Source of the DNA: Capronia americana
Lineage: Eukaryota; Ascomycota; Eurotiomycetes; Chaetothyriales; Herpotrichiellaceae
Direction: 5' to 3'
NCBI GenBank assembly: GCA_016110215.1
Contig: JADWQD010000014.1
Location: 1,116,001-1,180,000 of the forward strand
DNA: 64,000 bases
Part shown: positions 45,058 to 58,100 of the stretch, piece after piece
Layout: each line of letters starts with the position of its first letter
Position numbering within the stretch: the first letter of the stretch is position 1
Made by a program: the position numbers and the translations under genes
The notes under the pieces: generated by a model
Told to the model about the DNA's origin: nothing
The model's database searches: none
Seen by the model: the letters and a program-made list of their open reading frames with translations, nothing else

Positions 45058-46131
45058 GGAGACGAATCAAATCGGAATTTGAAGCCGGCGTTGATGCCTG
45101 CGAGCAACCAGAGGAGTATCGATGGACAGGCAAAAGCAGTCTCAAAATCCTCGAGGCAGGAGGGACGCCATTTGTACCCTGGGTTAGATCCGATACTCGT
45201 CTAGCTGCCAGCGCGAATGATGGTTACCCAGAGTGCATGGACTGCATGAGTGGTGGCATCATTAATGCGGAACCCTCCGCCGACTGGCCATCCCGGTCGT
45301 GATTCCTACCCCTACCTCCACAGGTCAGGTCACTTCGGAGCCTCTACCAGGAAACAGTTAATGCGCCCCGAAGATGCTTGAGGGCGCATCGAGACGCCGT
45401 AAGCCTTCGTGTCTATCACTACGCCACTTGAGTTGAAAATCTCCTGCAAAGAGAGGAACCGAGAACATCCAACCCAAGATCCGATCACGGAGGGAAAATT
45501 TATCAATCTAATCAGTAGATTATCTGATAATCTTTTGTCACCGCTTCATCTCTGGCCAGTCACCGCTGCAGCTGGACGTGGCGGCTGCCCCGCCTGCACC
45601 TGCGCCTTTCTCAAAAGCGGCGCGGCAGACCTCAGACAAGGCTTCGATGAAAACAAAAATTTTCAGTCTTCTCTCTATCCACAGGGGGCTTACAGCGAGT
45701 CACCTAAGCTTGCTTCCCTAGTCGGCGGAGCCCGCAACAGGCCTTGCCCGATCCGGCAGTCACAGGTGATGAAGATGCAAGCGTCCTCGATGCTTGGCTA
45801 GAGTCACCCCTCAGCGATCATGTCGGCCAATGCTACACCAAGACGTCAATCGTCAAGGGAAGGAGCACGACAAGACAACAGCTACTACCGAGCACCCCGT
45901 CCGCCGTGAGCGGCTTCCTGCATTAGATACTCCAGACGCCGTTACCGTCTATGACGTCGGCCAGTCAATGCGAACCACGGAGTTTACCCGAACTTTCATC
46001 GTGTCGTTCAAGAGTGACAGCCTCGTCCAATACTCTAGGTTCATACTCGCGATCCTTAGGCTCCTGAAAGAAAGCTCTTGTTGTTTTGCGGCTCCCTTGT
46101 CGACATTGTCCAACCTCGGAGCAGCTGCGCG
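45058..46131. promoter_or_regulatory. Divergent promoter, sidA / ferrichrome-type NRPS, with palindromic GATA site
   Basis: The 1.07-kb interval is the only promoter for both siderophore genes. It contains TTATCTGATAA at 45520-45530, which matches the SreA consensus ATCWGATAA on both strands. SreA represses siderophore genes under iron sufficiency, so iron control is likely (inference). A CGG-like TGCGGAACCCTCCGC is at 45266. The frames at 45409-45926 look like chance. Confidence 0.6.
45520..45530. promoter_or_regulatory. Candidate SreA (GATA-factor) site
   Basis: TTATCTGATAA is a perfect palindrome about a central T. ATCTGATAA (45522-45530) on the plus strand and the same word on the minus strand (45520-45528) each fit the ATCWGATAA consensus known for Aspergillus SreA. 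Its position is about 460 bp upstream of sidA and 600 bp upstream of the NRPS start. Confidence 0.65.
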
Positions 46132-49100
46132 ATGGCGCCATCAGTTAATGGGACTCATGATGCCCGCGAAGCATCGGTGGTCAATGCGAACCGTCGAATA
46201 CTACCCGGGCCTCAACTTTTGCACGAATTAGTGGCAAAGGCATCTGAGAAGGCCATCATACTCGACTTCTTACAGGCTGATGACCGCCGCGTCAGGATCA
46301 CATATGAAGATTTCCATCGCATTACGGACCTGCTGTCTCGGGACATCAGAGAGCAACTATCAGTCCAAGCCGAGCGAAGGCACATAATTCCTGTCATTGT
46401 ACCGCAATGTCCTGAGCTCTATGTCGCATGGGTGGCCGTGCTCAAGTCCGGTGCCGCCTTCTGCCCAGTCAGCCACGATGTGCCAGCCGAGAGATTGAAG
46501 TTCATCCTGCGAGATGTCGATGCGACCTTCGTCTTGGCAACCTCTGCCACCTCGAATCTCTTCCGAGACGCGCTCGCGGAGGTCAAGTGCAAAGTCGTGT
46601 CGCTCAAAACCCTCCGGGACAGACTGGAATCTATCGGAGATGGTGGAACGGATTCTCAAGCCGGGCCCGCTGTAGAGCCTTCGAGTCCTGCTTATGTAAT
46701 GTATACATCAGGCTCAACAGGCCTGCCTAAGGGTGTCATGGTATCGCATCTTTCAGTGTCCCAGTCACTACTTGCGCACGATGAGCATATTCCCCGCTTC
46801 AGGCGATTCTTGCAATTTGCTTCACCAACGTTCGACGTATCCATATTTGAGATATTCTTTCCATTCTTTCGAGGCGCCACATTGGTTGGCTGCGAGCGAG
46901 AGCGCATGCTTTCTGATCTCCCAGCTACGATTCTGGCGCTCAATGCAGACGCCGCGGAGCTCACACCTACCGTGGCGGGAACACTGCTAAGAACACGGGA
47001 GGCGGCTCCCTGCCTGAAGACACTGTTGACAATCGGAGAAATGCTCACGGCCCAGGTTGTCTCTGAATTTGGCGGGACAAGAGATACCCCTAGCATGCTG
47101 TATGCCATGTACGGTCCAACTGAGGCGGCGATCCACTGTACTGTGGCAACGAGGCTCGCCGCGGATGCATCTGTTCGAAGCATAGGGCAACCTTTGAGCA
47201 CGGTCAGCGCTTTTATTCTCCAACAGGGCGAACCACCCAAGATAGCTCCTGTTGGGGAATCAGGAGAGCTGGCTATAGCCGGCCAACTTGCTGATGGATA
47301 TTTGAACCGGCCAGAGCAGAATCGAGCCGCATTCATTGACCTTCCCGGCTATGGCGCAATCTACAAAACCGGTGATCGGGCGATATGTCGTCCGAATGGC
47401 GAGCTAGAAATCCTGGGGAGAATGAGTACCGGGCAAGTGAAACTAAGAGGCCAGCGTGTTGAACTGGGGGAAATCGAAGAAATCGCGTCCAAGACCAAAG
47501 GGGTACAAATGGCCATTGCCAGCATCATCGACGATGTTTTGGTGCTTTTCTGCGTAGCAAGGCCTGACGTTGGCGCGGCGGCCATCCATGTTCAGTGCAA
47601 GTCCTGGTTACCGCCGTACATGCGCCCAGGTGAAATCATCCTTCTCCACAACGACGTTCCTCGACTAGCATCTGGCAAGATCGATCGTAAAGCACTCGAG
47701 CGCAACTATCGGGAACAACGATCGGCAGCGACACAAGAGGATACATTTAGGAGCCGGATTGAGGAGGACATTGCAAAAGTCTTGAGCCGCGAGCTGAGAA
47801 CACAGATCGACAGAAGCACATCTTTCTGGTCTCTGGGACTAGATTCCCTCCGTGCCATTAAGGTAGCATCTCAGCTACGCGAAAAATACAGCTCTGTCAG
47901 TGCTGCGATCATCTCTGAGGCGGACAATGTGGCCGAGCTGGCAGTCATCGTGGGGAACTCATCCGCTTCTGAAAACCTTGAGCTCACCGAAAACGAGTTT
48001 GAGGCCTCCGAGGAGTGGCAAGAAATCAAACAACAGCTCCTTCAACGTCCTATCCTTGCAAGGCACGAACGATCCTGGGAGGAGATCCTGCCTTGCAGTA
48101 GTATGCAGGTGGCAATGCTGGTCGAAACTGCCACGAAGCCGGCTCAGAATTTCAATGATATCTGGCTCCGGCTTACTGCAGGGGCGACGATTGCTGATCT
48201 GCGCCGGGCGTTTGACAAGCTTGCGGAGAAGAACAAGATTTTGCGGTCCGGTTTCGTGCCGACGGGAAGTCAAAAGATGCCCTTCGCGCAAGTTGTTTGG
48301 CACTCCTTGGTAGACACAGAGCTCACTCTTCTGCGGCCCCTTCAACTGAGCCAGGGCCCCCGGGACTCGGACGATGTTGTCCATGTCCGCATTCACCACG
48401 TGCTCTACGATGGATGGTCTTGGGACTTGATTGTGGACGACCTGAATGCTATATTGTCGGGGCATGATGCACCAAAGAGGACGCCGTTTTGCGTATTCCG
48501 CTCCTTTGAACAGCGTCAGCTCCAGTCTAAAACATCAGTGAATCACGAATTTTGGGAGAACCAGTTTGTGGACTTCAAGCCTTCAGCCTTCCCAAACCTC
48601 TCAGCAACCCGTAAAGAGCGGCGTTACAGAGGTTGCACGGAGTTGCCATTGTCAGTCTCCTATCAGCAGTTGTCAGACGTTGCTCTGTCATTGCGTTGCG
48701 GCCGAGAGACCATCCTAGAGGCGGCGTGGTCTCTCCTTCTCTCGTCATACACCAATGAGACCGACGTCGCCTTTGGCGTTGTGTCGGCAGGCCGCCATCA
48801 TTCTCTCCCGGGGATTGAATCTATCATTGGGCCCTGCCTATCAATGTTCCCTCTCCGTGTTGATATCAATTCTTTGAGGACGGCTCATGACCTTGTCAAT
48901 CATATCCAAAGGCTGCGCAACCTATGCCAGAAACATGGGAACATAACCCTTCGAGATATCAATCACGCGGCAGGTGTCCGTGCTGGAGATAGGCTATTCG
49001 ATACCCTTTGCGTATGGCAACAAGACAGCACAGAAAATGACAGGGATCGTTCCCAAGTAGCGACCATCTCGACAGCTGATGCCTTGGACTATTCCATTGT

Positions 49101-52100
49101 GCTCGAATTCGAACCCCGCCAGCGCAAAATCCATGTGAAGTTGAGTTTCGATGCGGAGCGTGTCCCAGAAGACCACGGCGAGCTCATAGCGAGACAGCTC
49201 GATGAAGCCATCACGCACATTATGAACAGACTTGAATTGCCCTTGCATGATATCTGGGAAGGCACGAGTCGGCATATCGCGTCCATGGCCAACACCAACT
49301 TTGAGCAGTTCAGCGAGTCTTTCGACCTCGTAAGCACCGTTGGGAATCTTGCGGAGTCATGCCCCTCGAGAGTGGCAGTGGAATTCGTGCATGACCTTGA
49401 CGTGTCCACAGGTCGAGTCGGTAGGGAATTACTCACCTACGGCGACCTGTTTAAGCGAGCCTCAATTATTGCCTCAGCATTACAGAGGAAGTACACCGTA
49501 GGTGTTGACGACCTCGTATGCTTGATTGGACCAAGGTCAACCGAGCTCTACATTGGCATACTTGGTACTATTATGGCTGGAGGAGCATACATGTGTATCG
49601 ACCCTCGCACGCCTGCCGAGAGATCTCGCTCGATCCTGGGCGAAGCGAATAGCAAGCTTGTCCTAATAGTAGGCAATGCCCAGGCGCCGAGTCAATTCAC
49701 AGCAGTCCAAACCGTGTCGATAGCCAGTCTCCTTGCCAAAACCCCAGAATCTGGTGTTTCAAAGTGGCATGCATTGACAGGAGGGGAGCTAGCATACGCT
49801 GTCTTCACAAGTGGCAGCACCGGTGTCCCGAAAGGTGTCCTCCTCACTCGGCGGAACCTGCTCAGCAACCTTGAAGTGCTCTCGCGCATCTATCCTTGCA
49901 ACCCAGCAACAGACCGTCTATTACAATCATGCTCGCCAGCATTCGATGTATCGGTCTTTGAAATCTTTTGGACCTGGCACATGGGCATGACATTATGTAC
50001 CGCTTCGAACGACGTGCTTTTTCGAGATCTCGAGTCCTTCATCACGGAACTGAACATTACCCATCTCAGTATGACTCCCTCGGTTGCTGCCTTGGTTCGT
50101 CCTGGCAAGGTCCCGCATGTGAAAATGCTGGTCACGGCAGGAGAACCTATGAACTCAAGGGTCTTCTCAGATTGGGCTGGTCGTGGCTTGTACCAGGGAT
50201 ACGGTCCCTCCGAGACAACAAATATTTGCAATGTTCGACCTTGTGTCTCAAACGCTGATGCATCCAACAATGTCGGCCCTCCGCTATCCAACACATCAGT
50301 CTTCGTCTGCCAAAGGCAAGCTTCGGACCCACGACATAGTGTCAATGGGACCGTCAATGGGACCAGTCATCAAGCCGCTTTGAACTTTAGACCCATTCCC
50401 ACAGGCGGAGTAGGAGAGATATGGATTGGTGGAGAGCAGGTTGGACGCGGATACATCGATCCTGCACTGACCGCGAAGGCCTTCTTGGACCACCCGAAGT
50501 ATGGACGCCTGTATCGCTCTGGTGACATTGGAAGGCTTCTAGCCGACGGATCTCTGGCCATCTTGGGGCGCGAGGACGACCAGGTCAAGCTTCGCGGCCA
50601 AAGAATTGAGCTGGGAGAGATCAATTCTGCGATACTCCGATGCGAGGGTGTCGAAGATGCTGTATCTATGATCATTGATGCGGATGGTGAGGCAGCTGCC
50701 AAACTTGTCTCGTTCTTGACTCCACGTCAGCCCAAAGAATCAGGAACACCTGCGGAGGCGGACGATGCCATTTACGACCAATTGTCAAACACCTTGCCGA
50801 GCTACATGATACCTGACGCACTTATAGGCCTTGATTACATGCCTCTGACACGACAGGGCAAGATCGATCGGAGAAATCTCATCGATAACTACCGGGCTCT
50901 CGATGCTGAGCAGCTCCAAGCGGTTTCGCGAGGGAAGACTGCTTCAGAGGATGCTGGTGCCTTCTCCGAAGACGAAATAATCATAGCCCAGGTAATTTGT
51001 GATAGTCTCGGTGTGCAGCTCCAAGCGATCACTCGCAACAGCTCTTTCTATGCCCTTGGACTGGATTCGATCAGTGCGATCCATGTTGCAAGAAAACTGA
51101 GAGACCACTATCCATCTGTGGAGATCTCCACCTTGTTACAGAACCCGTCAGTTGGGCGGCTGCACAGATTCCTCAGTTCGGATACAGAGAAAGGCAGAGC
51201 GACGTGTCCACGGCTCGATCTGACTCAACACTTCGCTGGCCCCTTAGGCGATCGAATTCGCGAGACTTACTCTCGTGCAGGACTGGAAGTCGAAAAGATC
51301 CTTCCCTGCACGCCTTTGCAGGAGTCGATGGCCACGACCGCCATGAATGCCTCTTCGCAAGCTTACCAGAATACCCTGCGGTTTGAGGTCCATGGAGAGA
51401 CTCGGAGGCTGCGTGAAGCGTGGGAGCACGCACTAGCCAGACACCAAATCCTTCGCACTGGGTTCGCCGCAGTTGACTCAGCAGCTCAGCCTTTCGTGCA
51501 GGTGGTTTTGAAGAACTTTCAACTTCCCTGGAGTGAGGACGCTTCTGAAGATGCACGACTTGACAGTCTCGAACGTCTTATGGTTCCTCCATGGAGTCTT
51601 ACAGCCAGCCGAGCCCGTGACAAAGCCTTTCGACTGACTCTACAGATGCACCATTGTCTCTACGACGCCGAGGCCATGTCCATTCTTCTATTTGAAATCG
51701 AAACTCGCTATCATGGCCATCACCTTCCAAAGCCGGTGCCTTTCGACAGCTATCTGTCTTTCATGGAAGCCTCGGACACGGACCGCACGTATGAATTCTG
51801 GCGCAGCAAGTTGGACGGAGCTTCTTTGTTCAAATTGTCGGACGCCATCTTGCCTCAGAACAAGATCCCACCAGGGACTGTTTCGCGGGCGCAACGTCAA
51901 AGCATAATCAGCTTGTCCGAGTTCCGTCGAGCCGTTCGAAAGCTTTCTTCAACACCTCTCGTGCTACTCCAAGCAGCATGGAGCCGATTGCTTTGCAGCA
52001 TCTTCCAGACTCAAGATGTCTGCTTCGGCAACGTCCATAGCGGGCGCAACCTTGCCATTGACGGCGTTGACCGCATAGTTGGACCGTGTTTCAATACGTT

Positions 52101-55100
52101 ACCAATGAGGATCCGGCTGCAGCGCGACAGCTCCAACCAAGAGCTATGCCACAATTGTCAGCAGATGAATGTCGAAGTGTTGCCCTACCAGTCTAGCTCG
52201 CTTCGTCGCATCCAGCGGGAACTCGACACGATGGGCAAGACACTGTTTGATACGTTGATTTTGCTCCAGCAAGACCAGCCCCGCCTTGACCATAACATCT
52301 GGACGATGACTGATGACTCTGGAGATATGTCGTTTCCTTTCATTCTCGAGATAGTGATGGACACAGACGCCGATAACCTCTCCTTAGTGTTACATTCGGA
52401 GGTGGCCAACGAGAACGCGTTGAGGCATCTACTCCATGCCTTTGACAGCCTCCTCGTGCATACCACCAAATACCCACAAGCGAGAGCATTGGACTATTCT
52501 TCTGCTACTCATGCTTTGCCAAAGTTGCACCCTACAGCCCCGTTCACTGTCGGTCGTACCCCAGTGGCTACCGCAGGAGCGAACGGATCGATCCATGCTG
52601 CAGAAATTCTGTCAGATACCGAGACACAGATCAAGGATATCCTCTTAGAGTTGAAACCTGGCGTCTCTCGCGATATTTTCAAAGACACCACTATATTCCA
52701 TCTGGGGTTCGACAGTATCAACGCTGTGCAAATCGCGGCAAGGCTGCGCAAGCAAGGCCTCAATATCTCTTCTGGTGATATTCTGGAGGCCGCCAGCGTG
52801 CGCAATATTGCCAGTCTTTGTAACTCAAAGAGAGAAGGGCCGCCGCCGAGTCTTTCTTTCGACCTTGTCGCATACGACAGGAAACATCGTCAGTCGATTT
52901 GTCAAGTCAATGGCATTGAACGACCGACAGTGCAGCATGTATGGCCGTGTACGCCAACTCAAACAGGCATACTGTCACAGTATCTTCGGTCGAATCGCAA
53001 GCTCTACTTTAATCATATGCGCTTCGAGCTGGAACCAGACATCGATCTGTCGAGGCTAAGGCAAGCTTGGGCTGTGACAATGAAAACTCACAAAATGCTC
53101 AGAACTGGTTTTGCTGAAGTGGACGACCCCAAAGCTCCGTTTGCCATGATTATATACAAGACAGGTGCCAAGCGGTTGCCCTGGTTTGACGAGACCTCCG
53201 AGATCCTGGGAGACGTGGGAGACCTTCGAAACCTGCAATGGCGCGTTCGGGTGTCCACAACGGGACCGTCTTCGATCCTTGACTTGTCAATGCTGCACGC
53301 AATCTACGATGCTCGCTCTTTGGATATAATTCTGAACGATGTTGCCTGCATATACAATGGCACACAGCCACAGCAGATCGATCTTGCACCCACTGTCTCG
53401 AAGATTCTCGGCAGGAGTGCAGAAGAAAGCTCAAAGACCTTCTGGTCGGAATTGTCGACAGATATAAGCCCAACTCGGTTTCCAGACATGAGAATCTACA
53501 ATAACAAGACCACCAATCATACTGTGTCAAAGCAACGGTGCAGTCTGTCGTGTTCAACCCTGGAGGAAGCATGTGCTGAGGCTGGAGCCACGATTCAGGC
53601 GTCGGTGGCCGCCGCGTGGGCTTCCTTACTCTCTGCATATACGGCTCAGAGTGTCGTCACTTTCGGAGTGATACTGTCCGGAAGAAATTTTGAAGAGGAC
53701 GAGAACAAGGTCGCGTTTCCGTGTATCAACACTGTTCCGCTGGCAATTCCAGTCACTCCTGACCCGGCCAGGGTTTTGGCAGATGCTACCAAGCGTTGCG
53801 CTGGCGTGCTCAAATATCAACATACTCCGCTCAACTCGATCAAACGCTGGGCAGGCATTGACGGTGAGCCCTTCGACTCTGTGATCGTCCTGCAACGATA
53901 CGGCTCCACCCAGGAATCCCAGAGGCCGTGGACACAGGTCGAAGATTCCGCAAGTGCCGAGTACGCGGTCTCTCTGGAAATATTACCCCGCGAGGACGGT
54001 GCAGTTGATCTCCAGCTGACATGCCGTGAGGACGTCGTGCCGGCCGAACAAGCTTCTTACATCCTACGAGAGTATGACGCGCTTCTCAGGAAGATAATCG
54101 CTCCAGCTGCTGAGTCCTCGAAGCTGCCCGAGTCAGTCTTGTCAGTTGTGCCTGCCAAAGAGGAACGTATCGCTACCGAGGTCAAATTCCTGCAAGAGTT
54201 TGTCGAGCTCACTGCTAAAAGGCGACCTGATAGCATTTCTCTTGAGTTTATAACAAGCTTAAAAGGATCGACCGCAACCAAGCAGACCTGGACTTATTCT
54301 CAGCTCGACTCAAGTGGCAATCAGATGGCGCGCTTGATCCAGAAAAACAGTGTTCAGGCCGGAGAACTGGTGGCTGTCTGCTTTGAGAAGTGCGCCGAAG
54401 CTTCGTTCGCCATACTCGGGATCCTCAAGGCAGGATGTGGCTATATCGCCATTGATCCCGGCGCACCAGCCACCCGGAAGGAATTTATCCTCAAGGATTC
54501 TGGTTGCCATCTTGTGCTTACCACAGAAGACAAGTTGTCGGAGTTCACGAATCTCCAGGAGGCATCCGTCCTGGCCGTCGACAATGACTCCTGGCAAGAT
54601 TTGCCGGCTGACAAGCCTACACTCACCAGAGAGCTGATTCCTGAAGACACGTGCTACTGCCTGTACACCTCTGGAACCACCGGCACACCAAAGGGCTGCC
54701 TGATTAGCCATGACAGCGCAGTACAGGCGATGCTGTCATTCCAGCGAATTTTCCAAGGCAGGTGGAATGACACGTCCCGTTGGCTGCAATTCGCATCCTT
54801 CCACTTTGATGTCAGCGTACTGGAGCAATATTGGAGCTGGAGCGTGGGCATCTGTGTCACATCTGCTCCGCGAGACCTCTTGTTCGAAGACCTGCCAGGA
54901 TCCATCAACGCTCTTCAGATAACGCATCTAGATCTTACTCCAAGCCTGGCACGGCTGCTGACTCCCGAGGATGTGCCAAGCTTGTGCGATGGCGTATTCA
55001 TCGTTGGGGGGGAGCAAGTCAGACAAGATATCCTTGAGACTTGGGGTGATACGGGCTGCTTGTACAATTTCTATGGCCCAAGCGAAGTGACCATCGGCTG

Positions 55101-58100
55101 CACAGTTCATCGACAGGTACCAATGCATGCGAAGCCCACCAACATTGGCCAGCAATGGGACAATGTTGGTTCCTTCGTGTTAGAGCCTGGCTCACAGCAG
55201 CCCGTACTGCGCGGCGCGGTTGGCGAGTTGTGCTTGTCAGGTCCGCTGGTTGGAAAGGGATATCTCAACCGGCCAGAGCTTACCGCGGAGAAGTTCGTGA
55301 CAATGCTCAACTACAACATTAGGCTCTATCGGACGGGCGACCTTGTCCGTCTCTTGCACGATGACAGCTTTGAATTCCTTGGCCGAATCGACGACCAAGT
55401 CAAGCTACGCGGACAGCGGCTAGAGATCGGCGAGATCAATCATATTGCTGTGGCTTCGGATTCTAGGATTAAAGATGTTGCTACAATGGTCTTGAAACAC
55501 CCGAGCCAACAAAGGGACCACCTTGTGGCTTTCTTTTCAACAGCACAGCGGAAAGCCAAAAACGAGAGCCCGAACATCCTGAGAGACGATTTGAGTCGAG
55601 AGTTGGCTGGAAAGATCCGGGAGAATTGTTCCAATAGACTACCGGCGTACATGGTGCCGACCTACATTCTAGCACTGTCATCACTCCCTCTGTCGGTGAA
55701 CAACAAGGTCGATCACAAATCTCTGAAAGGCCTGTACGAAGCCAATTCAACCGAGTCGGAAGGAGCAGCGTCCGAGCAGACAGGGGTATCAACAAAGGGG
55801 AGTCTCGAGGCCAGTAGAAAGGTGGCCGAAGTACTAGCATCCTTCCTTCAGATTCCCGCGTCGAGCATCAAGCCGAGTTCAAGGTTGTTCGAACTCGGAG
55901 TGGACTCGATTTCTGCCATTGGGCTTGCCAGAATCTTCAAACGGGAAGGATTCAAAAACGCCGATGTGGCTACAGTGCTCAGACATCCTGTGGTGCAGGA
56001 CCTCGCACAAGCTATTGCGCAAGAATCGACCTTCGACAGTGACGAGGCTATAGGGGCTGCCCGAAAGCGCATTCAGTCATTCGCCGAGACTCATCGTGCA
56101 TCACTTTGCCGAGCCATGAAGCTTCGGGCAGCCGATCTCGAGTGCATCGCACCTTGCACGCCGCTGCAGGAAGGCATGATCTCGAGGGTCATGCAGGGTA
56201 GACCCGACGATACAGTATATTTCTCCGAATTCCGCTTCGAGCTGGAACCGGAGATCGACATGGTACGATTGAAACAAGCATGGCAGGCTACGCAACAGTC
56301 CATTTCAGTGTTGAGAACTTTCTTCCTTTCCACGGCCGATGGGTATGCGCAAGTTGTGCTCCGCAATTATGAGGCCGACATCAAGATCTTCAGTCACAAG
56401 AACAAGCATACACAGGAGACATCTTTCAGAGACTGGGTCAAGTCTGTCAGGTCTCTGTCGACGTCGTTACCCTGGAGCGTCGAGTTGACAGCCTCTGGCA
56501 GCAGCCGTCGCATGCACCTTTACATCTTTCATGGGCTTTACGATGGAAACAGCCTACCTAAGCTATTGAACAAGGTCAAACGATATTATACCCGTCCTGG
56601 AGATGATCTCATGCCTCCCATGCAGTTCTACCAGGCGCTACCTTACGGGCCCCTGTGTCAATTGCCTGACGAGAGGATATTTTGGCAATCACAGTTCCCC
56701 TCGTTCAAGCGGCATGGGCTGCCTCTGACAGATCCGAAGCACGAAAATAGGAGTGATCCTATTGTATTGACTGACAACCTCGTCCTCGACAACCTGCAAG
56801 CTCTCTGCAATACGTGGGACATTACGACCTCGGCGTTCTTCCAGGCAATGCTCCTTTACGCACTACAGGCGCAGCTCAAAGCGAATCCTTCGATCGGCAT
56901 TGTGGTTTCAGGCCGAACAATGCCACAAGAAGGGTTGGAAGATGTGATCGGCCCCATGTTCAATACCATCCCCTGTGCAATTAACGGTCTCAGGAAGGGA
57001 GCGAAAGTCGCGGACCTCATTCGAGCTTGTCACAAATTGAATGTAGACGTCATACCATATCAGCACACGCCGCTCCGGAAGATTGCACGTTATCTTAATC
57101 AGGACATCAACAAGGGGCTTTTCGATACCCTGTTCGTCTTTCAAAAGTCGCCGGCCGACATCGCGGGCGACGAGTTATGGGAAGAGATCCCTACCGGAAG
57201 CTCGCCGGATTATCCTCTGAACATCGAGGTCGAGCAGCAAGGGCCCTCCTTCAGGGTTACCGTTGTGGCGAAGCCAGCATATGTGACCGAGGATGGCGCC
57301 AGGCACCTCTTCAAGACCTATCTAAGCCTCGTCACAGATTCCGCAACAACGGAGTCGACCTTGCCACCCGAGTTCTGCGAAGCCCCAGCCACACCCGTAT
57401 CAACTACAAATGGCATTCATAGTGGTGACCAGATGGTGTCAGACAGGGCGCCGGAACCGCACGAAGAAACTGCCATGAGCGAAGTTGAGATGGATGTTCG
57501 TTCCCAGATTGCGGAGCTTGCTTCTGTCCAGGAAGAGACCATTCATCGGGATGGGCCAACAATATTCGAACTCGGGCTTGACAGCATCGAAGCGATGAAA
57601 CTCGCAGCTCGGCTCAAGGAGGTCGGCTTGAAGGTCCCCGTAAGTGCCATCATGAAGGCACCTACCGTTGCTGGCATTGCACGTGCGGCGGCCTCTAATG
57701 TTGATCCTGAGGGCCCAACAAGCAATAGAGGAAAGATGCCAAATTCAATTGCAAAACTGCAGTCGAGCTACCGGACTAGTCTGCAGGCCCAGGGTGTTGA
57801 CCTTGACGAGGTTGAGTACATCCTTCCTGTTACACCCATGCAAGAAGGGCTACTTCTAGAGTCCGAAAAGTACCTGAACGTGATGACTTTCAGGTTGGAG
57901 CCTGGTGTCGATCTGGAGCGACTTGTCGCAGCTTGGCAGACTGTCTCGCAGACACAGCCAATTTTGAGGTTTCGCTTTGCTACCCTTGAATCGGCGGCTC
58001 AGGACGTCGCTTTTGTCCAGTACGTGGTCAAACAGGCAAATCGAGTCCAAGTACTGCGCAACGCCAAGTTGCACAATGTGGGGGACAGCTTCAGAAGCGC

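Noticed and set aside
45409..45926. Open frames of 60-130 aa in the sidA/NRPS promoter
   Set aside because: No domain, no splice continuation; they overlap the GATA site and the region needed for two promoters.
46078..46131. Upstream extension of the NRPS frame
   Set aside because: It begins with TTG; the ATG at 46132 (MAPSVNG) is a normal start and leaves a full A1 domain.
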